From: Paraburkholderia sp.
GTDB lineage: Bacteria; Pseudomonadota; Gammaproteobacteria; Burkholderiales; Burkholderiaceae
Length of the DNA stretch: 64,000 nt
NCBI RefSeq assembly: GCF_028283785.1
Contig: NZ_JAPWKB010000012.1
Span: forward strand, 395,501 to 459,500
Direction: 5' to 3'
Below, in pieces: positions 9,092 to 17,715 of the stretch. The position numbers and the translations under genes are program-made. The notes beneath the pieces were generated by a model that saw only the letters and a program-made list of their open reading frames with translations, had not been told where the DNA came from and did no database searches. How positions within the stretch are numbered: the stretch's first letter is position 1; every line of letters starts with the position of its first letter.

Positions 9092-9733
9092 TTACTCAGC
9101 GGCTTTTTGTTCTGTGCCGTCCCTATCTTGCGCACCCGGCGGCGCTGCAGCCGTCACCGAAGTTCCCGAAATGGACGGCGAAGCGCGCAGTTCGGCGAGC
9201 ATGTTGCAAAAGAGCGCGCCTTGCTCGATTGCGTCGTCGAGCGCGACGTGGGTGTGCGGGTGATCGTCGAACCAGCGTTGCGGCAGACGCGGCTTGATGC
9301 ATTTGCGGTACGGCAGGCCGGTCATCGCGAACGCAAGCGTCTTGATATCGAGCGCCGACCACGAAAACGGGCAGCGTCCGGTGAATCGCATCATGTACCA
9401 GAACATGAAGGTGAAATCGAAGCCGGCCGGCATCGCGACGAACACCGGTTTGCCCGGCAACGCTTCGACCCATTCGACATAGGCGATCAACGCGGCCTCG
9501 GGCTTCTGCAGGTCGAGGCGGCATGCGGCCCATGCTTCGGGCTGGGTTTTCCACCACGCCGCCTGAACCGGATGCGGCGCGGCGCCGTCGAGCGTTTCGA
9601 GATTGGCCGAGAACGTGGCGATCAGCTTTTTGTCTTCTGTGTAGGCTGCGGACGCAAAACTGAGCATCGAGTGCGGGCCGGGAATCGGGCCGTCGGCTTC
9701 GACGTCGGTGCTCACATAGATTTCAGCGCTCAT
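9092..9733 (-). CDS. DEDD-type 3'-5' exonuclease
   Basis: A 213-residue nuclease. The first catalytic carboxylates are in STDVEADG (D-x-E, residues 8-10) and the DEDDh closing motif is [11 protein letters not shown], where His and Asp sit at the expected spacing. The fold is that of exonuclease domain proteins in DnaQ/RNase T relatives. The start at 9733 overlaps by 4 bases the stop of the upstream metallo-hydrolase (TGA/ATG overlap), so the two are translationally coupled. Preference for DNA or RNA is not readable. The C-terminal 30 residues ([17 protein letters not shown]) look disordered. Confidence 0.82.
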   Translation of the reverse strand: MSAEIYVSTDVEADGPIPGPHSMLSFASAAYTEDKKLIATFSANLETLDGAAPHPVQAAWWKTQPEAWAACRLDLQKPEAALIAYVEWVEALPGKPVFVAMPAGFDFTFMFWYMMRFTGRCPFSWSALDIKTLAFAMTGLPYRKCIKPRLPQRWFDDHPHTHVALDDAIEQGALFCNMLAELRASPSISGTSVTAAAPPGAQDRDGTEQKAAE

Positions 9734-10374
9734 GCATTGGCTCCATCGGCGACATACGGATTGCTGCGACGCTCGGCGCCGAAGGTGGATGTGGGGCCGT
9801 GACCCGGCACGAAGGTGACGTCGTCGCCGAGCGGCCACAGTTTTTCGCGGATCGCGCGGATCAGGTCGGCGTGATTGCCGCGCGGAAAATCGGTGCGGCC
9901 GATCGACCCGGCGAACAACACGTCGCCGACCAGCGCCAACCGATGCGCACGGCTAAAAAAGATCACGTGACCGGGCGTGTGGCCGGGGCAGTGATAGACC
10001 TCGAGCGTTTCGTTGCCGAACTGCACGGTGTCGCCATCGTGCAACCAGCGGTCGGGCTCGAACGCTTCCGCTGCCGGAAAACCGAACCGCGTGCTTTGCG
10101 CGGGCAACTGATCAATCCAGAAACGCTCGTCGGGATGCGGGCCGTCGATCGGCACGCCGTATTGGGTGGCGAGCGTTTTCGCGCCGGCGCAGTGATCGAT
10201 GTGGCCGTGCGTCAGGAAAACTTTTTCGAGCGTCACGTTCTGACGTGCGATCTCTTCCTGAATGATGTCGAGATCGCCGCCCGGATCGACGACGGCGGCG
10301 TGACCGGTCGCCTCGCAAACGAGCAGCGAGCAGTTCTGCTGAAACGGAGTGACGGGGATCAAAGTGACTTTCAT
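9730..10374 (-). CDS. MBL-fold metallo-hydrolase (glyoxalase II-like)
   Basis: A 214-residue metallo-beta-lactamase-fold enzyme. The metal-binding motif [10 protein letters not shown] (H-x-H-x-D-H) is at about residue 57, the third His in CPGHTPGHV and the bridging Asp in [17 protein letters not shown], the usual set for binuclear Zn/Fe hydrolases of the YcbL/GloB-like group. Likely substrates are thioesters such as S-lactoylglutathione, by family only. ATG at 10374 begins with the conserved [17 protein letters not shown]. It is the first gene of a two-gene operon with the exonuclease. Confidence 0.9.
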   Translation of the reverse strand: MKVTLIPVTPFQQNCSLLVCEATGHAAVVDPGGDLDIIQEEIARQNVTLEKVFLTHGHIDHCAGAKTLATQYGVPIDGPHPDERFWIDQLPAQSTRFGFPAAEAFEPDRWLHDGDTVQFGNETLEVYHCPGHTPGHVIFFSRAHRLALVGDVLFAGSIGRTDFPRGNHADLIRAIREKLWPLGDDVTFVPGHGPTSTFGAERRSNPYVADGANA

Positions 10375-11017
10375 GTCGGGCGCGCGGCAGCAAAAACACT
10401 GATTGTACCGGCCTGAACTCGCCATCGTCCGACCGTCTCCGGGCTGTCGCAGAACCATCTCAAAACGGTCATTCTTACGGCTTTCGTTAAGATTCGTGAT
10501 TCCTTTCAATGGCTTGCCAACACTGAATTAACTTTTGGGTATAATAGCGTCTAGTTGCTCGGGTGACCGAGCTGTCACAAGGCGATGTGTAGCTCACCAG
10601 AAAAGGGGGCACGCAGGCGCCGTCAAGTGAATGGGTGGTGTGTTTAAAGCACCGCGCCATCGCAAATCCAGCATCGGATACGTCCGGTGCGCACGTCTTG
10701 TCCAGCCAGGTGCCACGCGCCTGCAACGGCCTAGCTGCCGTGACGCTGGATGGGGCCTACGCCGCCGTTCCTGCGCGCCTTTTTGAAGTTTCGCGCGCAA
10801 GAACGTGTTTGCCACGTTCGATGGCGGCATGTGGGGTCTGGTCAGGCTGCCGGGGACAGGTTGCGCCAGACGTGAAAATTAACCGTGCGGTAGCGGCAGC
10901 GTCATTGCCGCATCCGGGCTTCTGCAGCCTGCGCATTCCTGCGCGGCACGCGGTCGTCCCGACCCGCCGGAGTCGCAGGCAACATGCGCTCGACGCGTGA
11001 AGCGGCTCGACAATTTG
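10375..11017 (+). other. Long intergenic region upstream of rlpA with a TATAAT box
   Basis: 643 bases without a supported protein. A perfect -10 hexamer TATAAT at 10540-10545 points right; the best -35 (TTGCCA, 10514-10519) is 20 bases away, longer than optimal. The DNA after it is GC-rich and contains hairpin-forming stretches (for example 10686-10760). It could be a long 5' leader of rlpA or an independent small RNA. It does not match what I know of rnpB, tmRNA, 6S or 4.5S RNA. Confidence 0.4.
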
Positions 11018-11614
11018 ATGTCACGTCTTATGAAAACTCGGGTTTTCCCAAGTGTAGGGAGTCTTTTTGCCGTTTTTGTCCTCGCCGGTTGCGCAATGCC
11101 GCCGAGTGCACAGAATCAGGCCGGCGGCCAGCCGTTGAGCACCACCGCCGCGCAGGGCACAGCCCTCGCACCGCAACACTTCGACTCGGCTTCCAGCACC
11201 GATCCGAAGAGCAAACTGGACAGCGCGAAGGCGCTGACGGAAAGCGACGCAACGCAGGAATTCGAGCAAACCGGCCGCGCTTCGTGGTACGGCCGCTTCT
11301 TCCACGGCCGCCGCACCGCGAATGGCGAGCGTTACAACATGAACGCCATGACCGCTGCGCATCGCACGTTGCCGCTCGGTTCGTACGTTCGCGTGACGAA
11401 TCCGTCGACGCAGCGCTCGGTGGTGGTTCGCATCAACGATCGCGGGCCGTATGTGCGCAATCGCGTGATCGATCTGTCGATGGCGGCTGCCAGCGCGCTG
11501 GACATGCAGCATTCCGGTACCGCGCGCGTGACGATCGAGCGCATTTCGGCGGAAGAAGCGAAGCAGGCCCAACGGGACATGCTCGCCGCGAACAGCGACA
11601 ACAACGTGAAGTGA
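11018..11614 (+). CDS. rlpA: Septal ring lytic transglycosylase RlpA (rare lipoprotein A)
   Basis: A 198-residue outer-membrane lipoprotein. Signal peptide with lipobox VLAGC (Cys about residue 25), a 55-residue low-complexity linker, then a double-psi beta-barrel: GRASWYGRFFHGRRTANGE and MNAMTAAHRTLPLG with the conserved catalytic-type His and Asp (INDRGPY). RlpA cleaves naked glycan strands at the division septum; this form lacks a SPOR domain at the C-terminus, so septal targeting by SPOR is missing. Starts at 10997 or 11030 are possible; none has a strong ribosome site. Followed by a terminator shared with rsmI. Confidence 0.9.
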   Translation: MSRLMKTRVFPSVGSLFAVFVLAGCAMPPSAQNQAGGQPLSTTAAQGTALAPQHFDSASSTDPKSKLDSAKALTESDATQEFEQTGRASWYGRFFHGRRTANGERYNMNAMTAAHRTLPLGSYVRVTNPSTQRSVVVRINDRGPYVRNRVIDLSMAAASALDMQHSGTARVTIERISAEEAKQAQRDMLAANSDNNVK

Positions 11615-11695
11615 TCCGACGCGCCGCTCGCCGGTGCGTGGATGACAGACTCGCGCATGGATCGTCGAACGTCGTCGTGACGTGATCCAACGCGC

Positions 11696-11726
11696 AAAAA
11701 AGGGCCGCTCGAAGCGGCCCTTTTTT
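11696..11726. terminator. Bidirectional terminator between rlpA and rsmI
   Basis: An 8-bp stem GGGCCGCT / AGCGGCCC with a 3-base loop is flanked by A6 on the left and T6 on the right, so it works for both convergent genes. Confidence 0.9.
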
Positions 11727-11744
11727 ATTGCATCGATTTTTTTC

Positions 11745-12617
11745 TTACTCTTTCTTAAGCGCAAGCGCCCGCGTGTACAACGCATTGCGCGATGCGCCGG
11801 TGATGGACGCCGCCACTTTGGCCGCGCTGCTCACCGTCAATTCTTCCAGCAGGATTTCCAGCAGCGCGTCGTGATCGTGCTCGCCGGCGGTTTCCTGCGG
11901 CGCGCCTTCCACCACCAGCACGAATTCACCGCGCTGACGGTTCGGATCGGCGGCGAGCCAAGTTGGCCCTTCGGCCAGGGTGCCGCAATGCACCGCCTCG
12001 TGTAACTTGGTCAACTCACGCGCGATCAGCAACCGGCGCGCACCGCCGAACGCATCGGCGAGTGCCTGCACGGTCTCGACGATCCGGTGCGGCGCTTCGT
12101 AAAACACCATCGCGTGCGGATGCGTGGCGAGCGGTTGGAGCGTGGACGCACGCTGCTTCGATTTAGGCGGCAGAAAGCCGAGAAACGAGAACGTCGCGAC
12201 CCAGTTGCCCGCCGCGCTCAACGCAGTTGCGAGCGCGCTCGCGCCCGGCAGCGGAATCACCGGAAAACCGGCTTCGCGCACGGCGTCCACGAGGATCGCG
12301 CCGGGGTCCGAGATGCCGGGCGTGCCCGCGTCGGACACATAGGCCACGCGTTCGCCAGCTTGCAGATGCTCGACGATTCGCAGCGCGGCGGCGCGTTCGT
12401 TGTGCTGATGCACGGCGAGCAGCGGCTTCGAGATGCCGTAGCGCGACAGCAGTTGTCCGGTGTTGCGGGTGTCTTCGGCGGCAATGCGATCGACGAGGCC
12501 GAGCACATGCAGCGCGCGCAACGTGATGTCCGCGACGTTGCCGATCGGCGTGGCCACCACGTAAAGCGCGGCGGTCGGGTATTGCTGCCCTTGCGCGAGT
12601 TCGGAGAGAGGAGTCAT
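11745..12617 (-). CDS. rsmI: 16S rRNA 2'-O-methyltransferase RsmI
   Basis: A 290-residue SAM-dependent enzyme that methylates the 2'-OH of C1402 in 16S rRNA. Diagnostic are [19 protein letters not shown] at the N-terminus, [25 protein letters not shown] and [15 protein letters not shown], the tetrapyrrole-methylase-type fold. The C-terminal [22 protein letters not shown] is the RsmI HTH tail. ATG at 12617 is set by the start of family similarity. It is divergent from yraN and the two start codons overlap head to head (12615-12618), so their leaders lie within each other's coding sequence. Confidence 0.95.
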   Translation of the reverse strand: MTPLSELAQGQQYPTAALYVVATPIGNVADITLRALHVLGLVDRIAAEDTRNTGQLLSRYGISKPLLAVHQHNERAAALRIVEHLQAGERVAYVSDAGTPGISDPGAILVDAVREAGFPVIPLPGASALATALSAAGNWVATFSFLGFLPPKSKQRASTLQPLATHPHAMVFYEAPHRIVETVQALADAFGGARRLLIARELTKLHEAVHCGTLAEGPTWLAADPNRQRGEFVLVVEGAPQETAGEHDHDALLEILLEELTVSSAAKVAASITGASRNALYTRALALKKE

Positions 12618-13146
12618 GAGGCAGAAGTCGCAGAAGGACGGAACGAGGCCGACATTGTGCCACGCGGATTTGCGCGGGCAGGGCGGCGGCGCGTCGATGG
12701 ATGTGCATCGCGGTAAACCGGACGAGGCCGCGTCGCGAGCGACGGCGAGTGCCGCGCGCGCCTGCGCGCCGAACAACTTTTCAGACGCGCCCCGGTCCAA
12801 AGACGTCGGGGCGGCATTCGAGGCGCACGCGCTCGATTTCCTGCGTCGTCAGCGGCTGCGGCTCGTCGCGCGCAACGTGTCATGTCGTGGCGGCGAGATC
12901 GATCTCGTGATGCGCGAGCGCGACGACTCGCTGGTGTTCGTCGAAGTGCGGGCGCGCGCGCAACGTCGATATGGCGGCGCAGCCGCGAGCGTCGACTGGC
13001 GCAAGCGGCGGCGAATCGTGTGCGCCGCGCAGTACTTTCTGGCGTCGCGTGACGGCGCCACGCCCGCCTGCCGTTTCGACGTGGTCGCGTTCGAAGGCGG
13101 GCGGCTCGTGTGGCTGCGCGATGCATTTCGTCTCGACGAGTGCTGA
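12616..13146 (+). CDS. yraN: YraN / UPF0102 endonuclease-fold protein
   Basis: A 176-residue protein whose last 110 residues are the UPF0102 domain: [23 protein letters not shown], then [23 protein letters not shown], where the D...E-x-R/K pattern is a Holliday-junction-resolvase-like (PD-(D/E)XK) core. The 65-residue N-terminal extension is unusual; ATG at 12616 has GGAG 4 bases upstream, while ATG at 12697 would give a length closer to the family. The activity of YraN is not established. Its place beside rsmI and upstream of the SIS gene matches the conserved proteobacterial order. Confidence 0.85.
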   Translation: MRQKSQKDGTRPTLCHADLRGQGGGASMDVHRGKPDEAASRATASAARACAPNNFSDAPRSKDVGAAFEAHALDFLRRQRLRLVARNVSCRGGEIDLVMRERDDSLVFVEVRARAQRRYGGAAASVDWRKRRRIVCAAQYFLASRDGATPACRFDVVAFEGGRLVWLRDAFRLDEC

Positions 13147-13348
13147 AGCGCGGCGAACCCGCTTGAGTGCGATAAACTTGCGCTCGCGTGCGGGCGCCGA
13201 AACGACGGCGCAAGTCGCCACGCAAAGTGCAACGCGTGCCTCGCGCGGCGCGGATTGCGAAGTCGATCTGCACTGCCGGCACTGTCTTCACAACTTGGCC
13301 GCAAGCCACGGCCACTACGCGGTAAAGCGCGGTATCAGAAGAGACTTG

Positions 13349-13936
13349 ATGTCAGTCGAACGCATTCAACAACACTTCCGCGATAGTGCGGCGGTCAAAC
13401 TCGAAGCCCTGGAAATTCTGTCGATGCCGATCGCCGCCGCGATCGACACGATGTTTGGCGCGCTTGCCAACGGCAATCGCATTCTCGCGTGCGGCAATGG
13501 CGGCTCGGCTGCCGATGCGCAGCGTTTCGCCTCGCAACTGATTCACCGTTTCGAGCGCGAGCGACCGGGTCTGCCCGCTGTCGCGTTGTCGACCGACACA
13601 TCGGTGATGACCGCCATCGCCGACGACGAATCGTTCGAGCAGATTTACGCAAAGCAGGTGCGCGCGCTCGGTCAACCGGGCGACGTGTTGCTCGCGATCA
13701 CCGCGTCGGGCGAATCGCCGAACGTACTGGCCGCGATCGACGCCGCGCACGAGCGCGAGATGGTGGTGATCGCGTTGACCGGCAACGGCGGCGGCCGCAC
13801 CCAGGACGTGCTGAGCGACACCGATATCCAGATCTGCGTGCCATCCGACCGATTGGCGCGCATCCAGGAAGTACATTTGCTGACCATCCATTGTCTGTGC
13901 GACGGCATCGATGCCATGTTGCTGGGCGAAGACTGA
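13349..13936 (+). CDS. diaA: SIS-domain protein, DiaA / phosphoheptose isomerase-like
   Basis: A 195-residue sugar-isomerase-domain protein. ILACGNGGSAADAQRFASQL is the SIS phosphosugar-binding loop; LSTDTSVMTAIADDESFE and LLAITASGESPNVLAAI complete the site. Sequence alone fits both GmhA and DiaA; the neighbours rsmI, yraN and a BON lipoprotein are those of diaA (a DnaA-binding stimulator of replication initiation in E. coli), so that name is preferred. ATG at 13349 has a purine-rich AGAAGAGA upstream. A longer in-frame reading frame starting inside yraN is not supported. Confidence 0.87.
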   Translation: MSVERIQQHFRDSAAVKLEALEILSMPIAAAIDTMFGALANGNRILACGNGGSAADAQRFASQLIHRFERERPGLPAVALSTDTSVMTAIADDESFEQIYAKQVRALGQPGDVLLAITASGESPNVLAAIDAAHEREMVVIALTGNGGGRTQDVLSDTDIQICVPSDRLARIQEVHLLTIHCLCDGIDAMLLGED

Positions 13937-13956
13937 AACTGAAGGAGAGCTAGTTG

Positions 13957-14745
13957 ATGAGTGGATTTCGCGTCAAGAAGACACTGGTGAGAACCACCCT
14001 GGTGGTGGCGTTTGCGGCGGGCCTAGCGTCGACGCTGCAAGGCTGCTTCCTTGCCGTTGCCGGCGCGGCTGGCGGCGGCGCGCTCGTCGCCACCGATCGT
14101 CGCACGCTAGGCGCGCAGACGGAAGACCGCGAAATTCAGGTGAAGGCGATATCGCAGATCAGCCAGAACCTGCCCGACGCCGCGCATGTGAACGTGGCCG
14201 TGTTCAACCGTCGTGTGTTGCTGACGGGCGAAGTGCCGGGCGACGTGTCGAAGGCGCGTGCCGAACAGGTTGTGCGTGGGCTCAACAACGTCAACGCGAT
14301 CATCAACGAACTGACGATCGGACCGGCGAGCACGTTCTCGTCGCGCACTAACGACTCGTATCTCGAAACCCGTGTGAAGACGGCGTTGATCGCGGAGAAG
14401 AACATCTCGGCGAACTATTTCAAGGTCGTGAGCGAGAACGGCTCGGTGTATCTGATGGGTCTCGTCACGATGGACGAGGGCGCGCGCGGCGCCGATGTAG
14501 CGAGTCGCGTGCCGGGCGTGACCCGGGTCGTTAAGGTGTTCCAGTACATTCAACCGCAGGATGCCGCCGCGGCCAATGCGGCGAGTGCGCCGGCGGCTTC
14601 GCAGCCTGCGCCGTCGGATGCGGACGCAACGGTTGGCGCGGTGCCGGATTCGTCGGTGAGTGCGCGGCCGCTGGATCAGCAATCGCCGGCGCCGGTGTCG
14701 AACTCGACGTCGGTGCATCCGGGTAACCCGAAGGCGACGCCGTGA
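13957..14745 (+). CDS. dolP: BON-domain outer-membrane lipoprotein, DolP/OsmY-like
   Basis: A 262-residue lipoprotein: signal peptide with lipobox LQGC and two BON domains (VKAISQISQNLPDAAHVNVAVFNRRVLLTGEVP and VKTALIAEKNISANYFKVVSENGSVYLMGLV), each ending in the usual VxRVVKVFQYI-type strand. DolP (YraP) binds anionic phospholipids and protects outer-membrane integrity. ATG at 13957 has AAGGAG about 9 bases upstream; TTG just before it is possible. The C-terminal 70 residues are Ala/Pro/Ser-rich and probably disordered. It overlaps the cytochrome gene by 4 bases, implying translational coupling. Confidence 0.9.
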   Translation: MSGFRVKKTLVRTTLVVAFAAGLASTLQGCFLAVAGAAGGGALVATDRRTLGAQTEDREIQVKAISQISQNLPDAAHVNVAVFNRRVLLTGEVPGDVSKARAEQVVRGLNNVNAIINELTIGPASTFSSRTNDSYLETRVKTALIAEKNISANYFKVVSENGSVYLMGLVTMDEGARGADVASRVPGVTRVVKVFQYIQPQDAAAANAASAPAASQPAPSDADATVGAVPDSSVSARPLDQQSPAPVSNSTSVHPGNPKATP

Positions 14746-15107
14746 TGGCTGGGCGTGGATTGATGGCGGGGGCTTTCGCTGCTGCGATGGCGTTGACGTC
14801 GGTGGTGATGACGATGTTGCCGGGTGTTGCGCATGCGGACGATACGCCGCGCGGTCTGTCGATCGCGCGTGCGAATGCGTGCATGGGATGTCACGCGGTG
14901 GATCGCAAGCTGGTCGGTCCGGCGTTCAAGGATATCGCGGCGCGCTACAAGGGCAACGCGCAGGCGCAGACGCTGCTCGCACGCAAAGTGAAGGACGGCG
15001 GCGCGGGCGTGTGGGGCGCGATTCCGATGCCTTCGCATCCATCGATGAGCGATGCGGATATCCGGGTTGTGGTGGATTGGGTGCTGGCTGGAGCGCCGTC
15101 GAAATGA
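14742..15107 (+). CDS. Small class I c-type cytochrome
   Basis: A 121-residue periplasmic cytochrome c551/c552-like protein. A hydrophobic signal peptide ends near HADDT; the single haem motif is CMGCH (ANACMGCHAVDRKLVGPAF) and the axial Met lies in GAIPMPSHPSMSD, as in c551. It carries electrons to a terminal oxidase or peroxidase; the partner is not shown. ATG at 14742 overlaps the end of the BON gene. It is the last gene before the tRNA used by the integrated element. Confidence 0.9.
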   Translation: MMAGRGLMAGAFAAAMALTSVVMTMLPGVAHADDTPRGLSIARANACMGCHAVDRKLVGPAFKDIAARYKGNAQAQTLLARKVKDGGAGVWGAIPMPSHPSMSDADIRVVVDWVLAGAPSK

Positions 15108-15129
15108 GGGTTTTTGGTGGGGGTTGGGG

Positions 15130-15160
15130 TTGGTTTAGGTGAAAAACCTTGTGCTAGAAT
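15130..15160 (+). promoter_or_regulatory. Promoter of tRNA-Ala
   Basis: An extended -10 element TGCTAGAAT (15152-15160) lies 13 bases before the tRNA; a poor -35 TTGGTT (15130-15135) is 19 bases upstream of it. Short distance to the mature 5' end fits a tRNA promoter. Confidence 0.6.
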
Positions 15161-15173
15161 AATTTGCACATGT

Positions 15174-15249
<76 letters not shown>

Positions 15250-15261
15250 AAAGTTTCAATA

Positions 15262-15301
15262 AAAACAACGCACTACGTCTTGCGATGTAGTGCGTTGTTT
15301 T
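15262..15301 (+). terminator. Element-borne terminator behind tRNA-Ala
   Basis: A 15-bp perfect stem AAAACAACGCACTAC / GTAGTGCGTTGTTTT with a 10-base loop, 12 bases after the CCA end. The integrated element supplies it, replacing the original terminator now at 51511. Confidence 0.8.
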
Positions 15302-15499
15302 GCATTCCGGCGCAGGGTTTTGCACACGAGGTGTGGCAAATTTGTGGCGCCGCGCTGGAGTTCGAGATCGCGCAGCTCATTGGTAGAAAACACTTCGTAT
15401 CTCTACCGAGATTGCAGCGGCACGAAGAGTCAACCTTGCATACATCAGCTAACAAAAGCCGCTGTGTGCACAAATGTGACATGGCGCAAATAAGGGCCA

Positions 15500-15799
15500 A
15501 TGTCCATGCAAGCGTTACTCACCGTCGATCAGCTCGCTGAGCATCTACAGAAATCTGTCGCCAGCATCCGTAGCGATGCGACGCGCAACCCTCAGTCCCT
15601 TCCGCCGATCTGCCGCCTTCCGAACACGAAGCGCCTTCTTTGGCGGGCTGAAGATGTCGAGAGATGGATTGGCCTTCACGTCGCCGGCGCCGACTCTGTC
15701 AGCGTGACGGCACTGGCGTCACCTGAAAAGCGTCGGCGGGGCCGCCCAACCAAAGCCGAATCGGTAGCAAAGCGCGCGCATAGCGACGTCAAGTGCTGA
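15500..15799 (+). CDS. Small HTH DNA-binding protein (AlpA/excisionase type)
   Basis: A 99-residue protein with an N-terminal MerR/AlpA-like winged HTH: LLTVDQLAEHLQKSVASIRSDATRNP followed by LPPICRLPNTKRLLWRAEDVERWI, the 'W(R)..D(V)..W(I)' wing typical of phage excisionases and plasmid regulators. The C-terminus holds an AT-hook-like RRRGRPTKAES. Two ATG (15500, 15506) are possible. It sits 4 bases before the replication gene, so control of rep or of excision is likely; which cannot be decided. Confidence 0.75.
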   Translation: MSMQALLTVDQLAEHLQKSVASIRSDATRNPQSLPPICRLPNTKRLLWRAEDVERWIGLHVAGADSVSVTALASPEKRRRGRPTKAESVAKRAHSDVKC

Positions 15800-15802
15800 G
15801 TC

Positions 15803-16801
15803 ATGTCGCTTGACGATTCGAGAGGCAGCGTTGTGCGCGCACCTGTGCTTGGGCGAGCCACAACAGGCGCAGGCGGCGAGTCGGAGCGCCACTCAGTTGA
15901 TGCACTGGTCGCACGCATCGCGGCATTGCAGAAGAAGCACCGAGAGCGGGTCGCCCGTGAAGAATGCAACAAGCTGCCCGGCGCCCCGCTTACGCGAGAC
16001 GTGGTTCAGTTGCCGCATTGGCCGGACTCTGTGCGGGGTGTACCCAACGGCTTCCTGCGGTCAGCACTGTTCGGCGCTATCGCCAAGGGAGAGCGCCGCT
16101 ATATGTCGCGCGAGCGGGTGACGACGCTCGACGGCCTGACAATTCTTTACACTGGCGAACGCCTTGACCAAGGCGACCTCGATGTGTGGGAAAGCGTTCT
16201 ACACGTCGTGCGCATTCAAGCGCTAGGGGTGACGTGCCGTATGACGTCCTACGCGCTGCTAAAGCTTATGGGCAACACTGACACCGGCAAGAACCGTAGG
16301 GTGCTGCACACGCGCATCACCCGTTTAAGAGCCAACGCAGTAGAGATCGAGCAGGATGGGGAGCCATATATCGGCGGCCTTATAGATGTGGCCTACAAGG
16401 ACAGCAAAACCAAGGAATGGGTGATCGTGGTCAACCCTAGGCTGCACACCTTGTTCGCAGCGGACCAATTCACGCAAATCGACTGGAATGTCCGTCGCGC
16501 GCTGGTCGGAAAGTCGCTTGCTCAATGGCTGCACGGCTTCTACGCCAGTCATGCAAGGCCTTACCCGATGCGCATGGACACACTGCTGAAGCTTGCCGGT
16601 AGCGAGGACGAGAGTTCGAGCAGCGGGAGACAGACTCTGCGCAAGGCCCTTGACGCCTTGGCCGAGGCGAGCGAGGCCCACCGTCAGCCGTTAAGCTACG
16701 ACATTCGAGGCGATCTGGTACACATCGATAAGAAGCCCAGCGGCTCGCAACGCCGACACCTGGCCAAGAAGGCGGGTGGAGAAAGGAAACGGTGCCTCTG
16801 A
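15803..16801 (+). CDS. trfA: Plasmid replication initiator, TrfA family
   Basis: A 332-residue initiator resembling RK2 TrfA. Key segments: VQLPHWPDSVRGVPNGFLRSALFGA, YMSRERVTTLDGLTILYTGERLDQGDLDVWE and WNVRRALVGKSLAQWLHGFYASH, the two winged-helix domains that bind direct repeats and recruit DnaB helicase. Five iterons begin at its stop codon, as expected for an iteron-controlled origin. It follows the HTH gene by 4 bases. Presence of a complete rep gene within a chromosomally integrated element means the element was, or can become, an autonomous plasmid. Confidence 0.88.
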   Translation: MSLDDSRGSVVRAPVLGRATTGAGGESERHSVDALVARIAALQKKHRERVAREECNKLPGAPLTRDVVQLPHWPDSVRGVPNGFLRSALFGAIAKGERRYMSRERVTTLDGLTILYTGERLDQGDLDVWESVLHVVRIQALGVTCRMTSYALLKLMGNTDTGKNRRVLHTRITRLRANAVEIEQDGEPYIGGLIDVAYKDSKTKEWVIVVNPRLHTLFAADQFTQIDWNVRRALVGKSLAQWLHGFYASHARPYPMRMDTLLKLAGSEDESSSSGRQTLRKALDALAEASEAHRQPLSYDIRGDLVHIDKKPSGSQRRHLAKKAGGERKRCL

Positions 16802-16912
16802 TGCCGTTCTTGCGCCTACTAGGATGCCGTTCCAGCACCTACGATATGCCGTTCTTTCACCTACGCTCTGCCGTTCCGGCACCTAGCGCTTACCGTTCCA
16901 GCGCCTACGCTG
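16802..16912 (+). repeat. Iterons of a plasmid replication origin (5 units)
   Basis: Five direct repeats with consensus TGCCGTTCCNGCACCTACG start at 16802, 16825, 16847, 16869 and 16891, that is, periods of 23, 22, 22 and 22 bp (two helical turns). They directly follow the TrfA-like gene. A DnaA-box-like CTGTCCACA (7 of 9 matches) follows at about 16910 and an AT-rich stretch at 16978-17006. Confidence 0.88.
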
Positions 16913-17006
16913 TCCACAAGGCAAACGCCTCACAAACTCAACAGCGGCGCGGCGTTGCGGCATTCGACTCGCAACGCCTAATCTTGTTTTAATCTTTATC
17001 TAATCA
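16913..17006 (+). other. Probable origin (oriV) DnaA-box and AT-rich part
   Basis: Downstream half of the predicted origin: a weak DnaA box at its left edge and the AT-rich run TTGTTTTAATCTTTATCTAA near 16983, a candidate unwinding region. Function is inferred from its place next to rep and iterons. Confidence 0.6.
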
Positions 17007-17206
17007 TGCCGCGGCGAATTGCATCCCTAGCATGCGCACGGCTGTTGCGCCGCGCGGTACGGGTGACGGATGCGGCGTTGAGCTCGTCACACGTCCGATC
17101 ATGGGGGGCGATTACGGCTCACGTCGTTCCTCTCGACGCGCTCGCCGAGCGAAGGGAGAAGGTTTTGCAGGAAATACGACGGCCAGTGTTTTCGCTGCTG
17201 TGAAAA

Positions 17207-17332
17207 TGACCTCTTGCGGAAAGCTACACCTACGTCTCGTACGATGGGTTGCGCGAACTGGTCTCGCAGAAACACCTCACTTACTTTTTTGACTCGGTGC
17301 TCGACGAGTACGCAGAGGGCGGCGAGGAGTAG
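17207..17332 (+). pseudogene. 3' remnant of an unrecognised gene
   Basis: An open frame without a start codon translating to LAESYTYVSYDGLRELVSQK and onward to DEYAEGGEE before TAG at 17330. Its composition is protein-like and acidic at the end, unlike the surrounding junk frames. I do not recognise the family. From 17333 to 17715 I see nothing supported. Confidence 0.35.
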
Positions 17333-17715
17333 TTGTGAGGAAGGCGTTCTGTGTGGGCGCATATCGTGGCGCAGGTAACGAGTGAGAGTACCGTGGTTCG
17401 GAGGCGTCGAGTATCTTGTCGCCGCTGTCACGGCTCCTTTCAAGGCAACGGCGGTTGGTATTTTATGGACTCGGCTGTGGGTCACCTTGTAAGAGTTAGC
17501 CGTACGGTCGTCGCTGAACAAGTCAACTAGCTTCGTTCGTTCCTCCGGGCGTGCGCCGCCTCCGGCGGTGCATGGCACGGAAGTGCTGAACATCATGCAG
17601 GATAACAAGGCCACCGATGTTTCATCGCTACGCAAAACGGGATGAGACTCAGCAAATCTCGCGAGTTTCCCGTATTAGTCGGCTATTCGCTGTTCGTTCG
17701 TCTTGCCCGGCTGGC

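Noticed and set aside
10545..10996. RNase P RNA, tmRNA, 6S RNA or 4.5S RNA upstream of rlpA
   Set aside because: None of the conserved cores that I know of these RNAs is present.
12971..13348. A 126-residue N-terminal extension of the SIS protein into yraN
   Set aside because: Overlaps yraN in another frame; family similarity begins exactly at the ATG at 13349.
17099..17635. A 178-residue minus-strand frame beside the origin
   Set aside because: No family signal, and a more protein-like remnant lies on the opposite strand.
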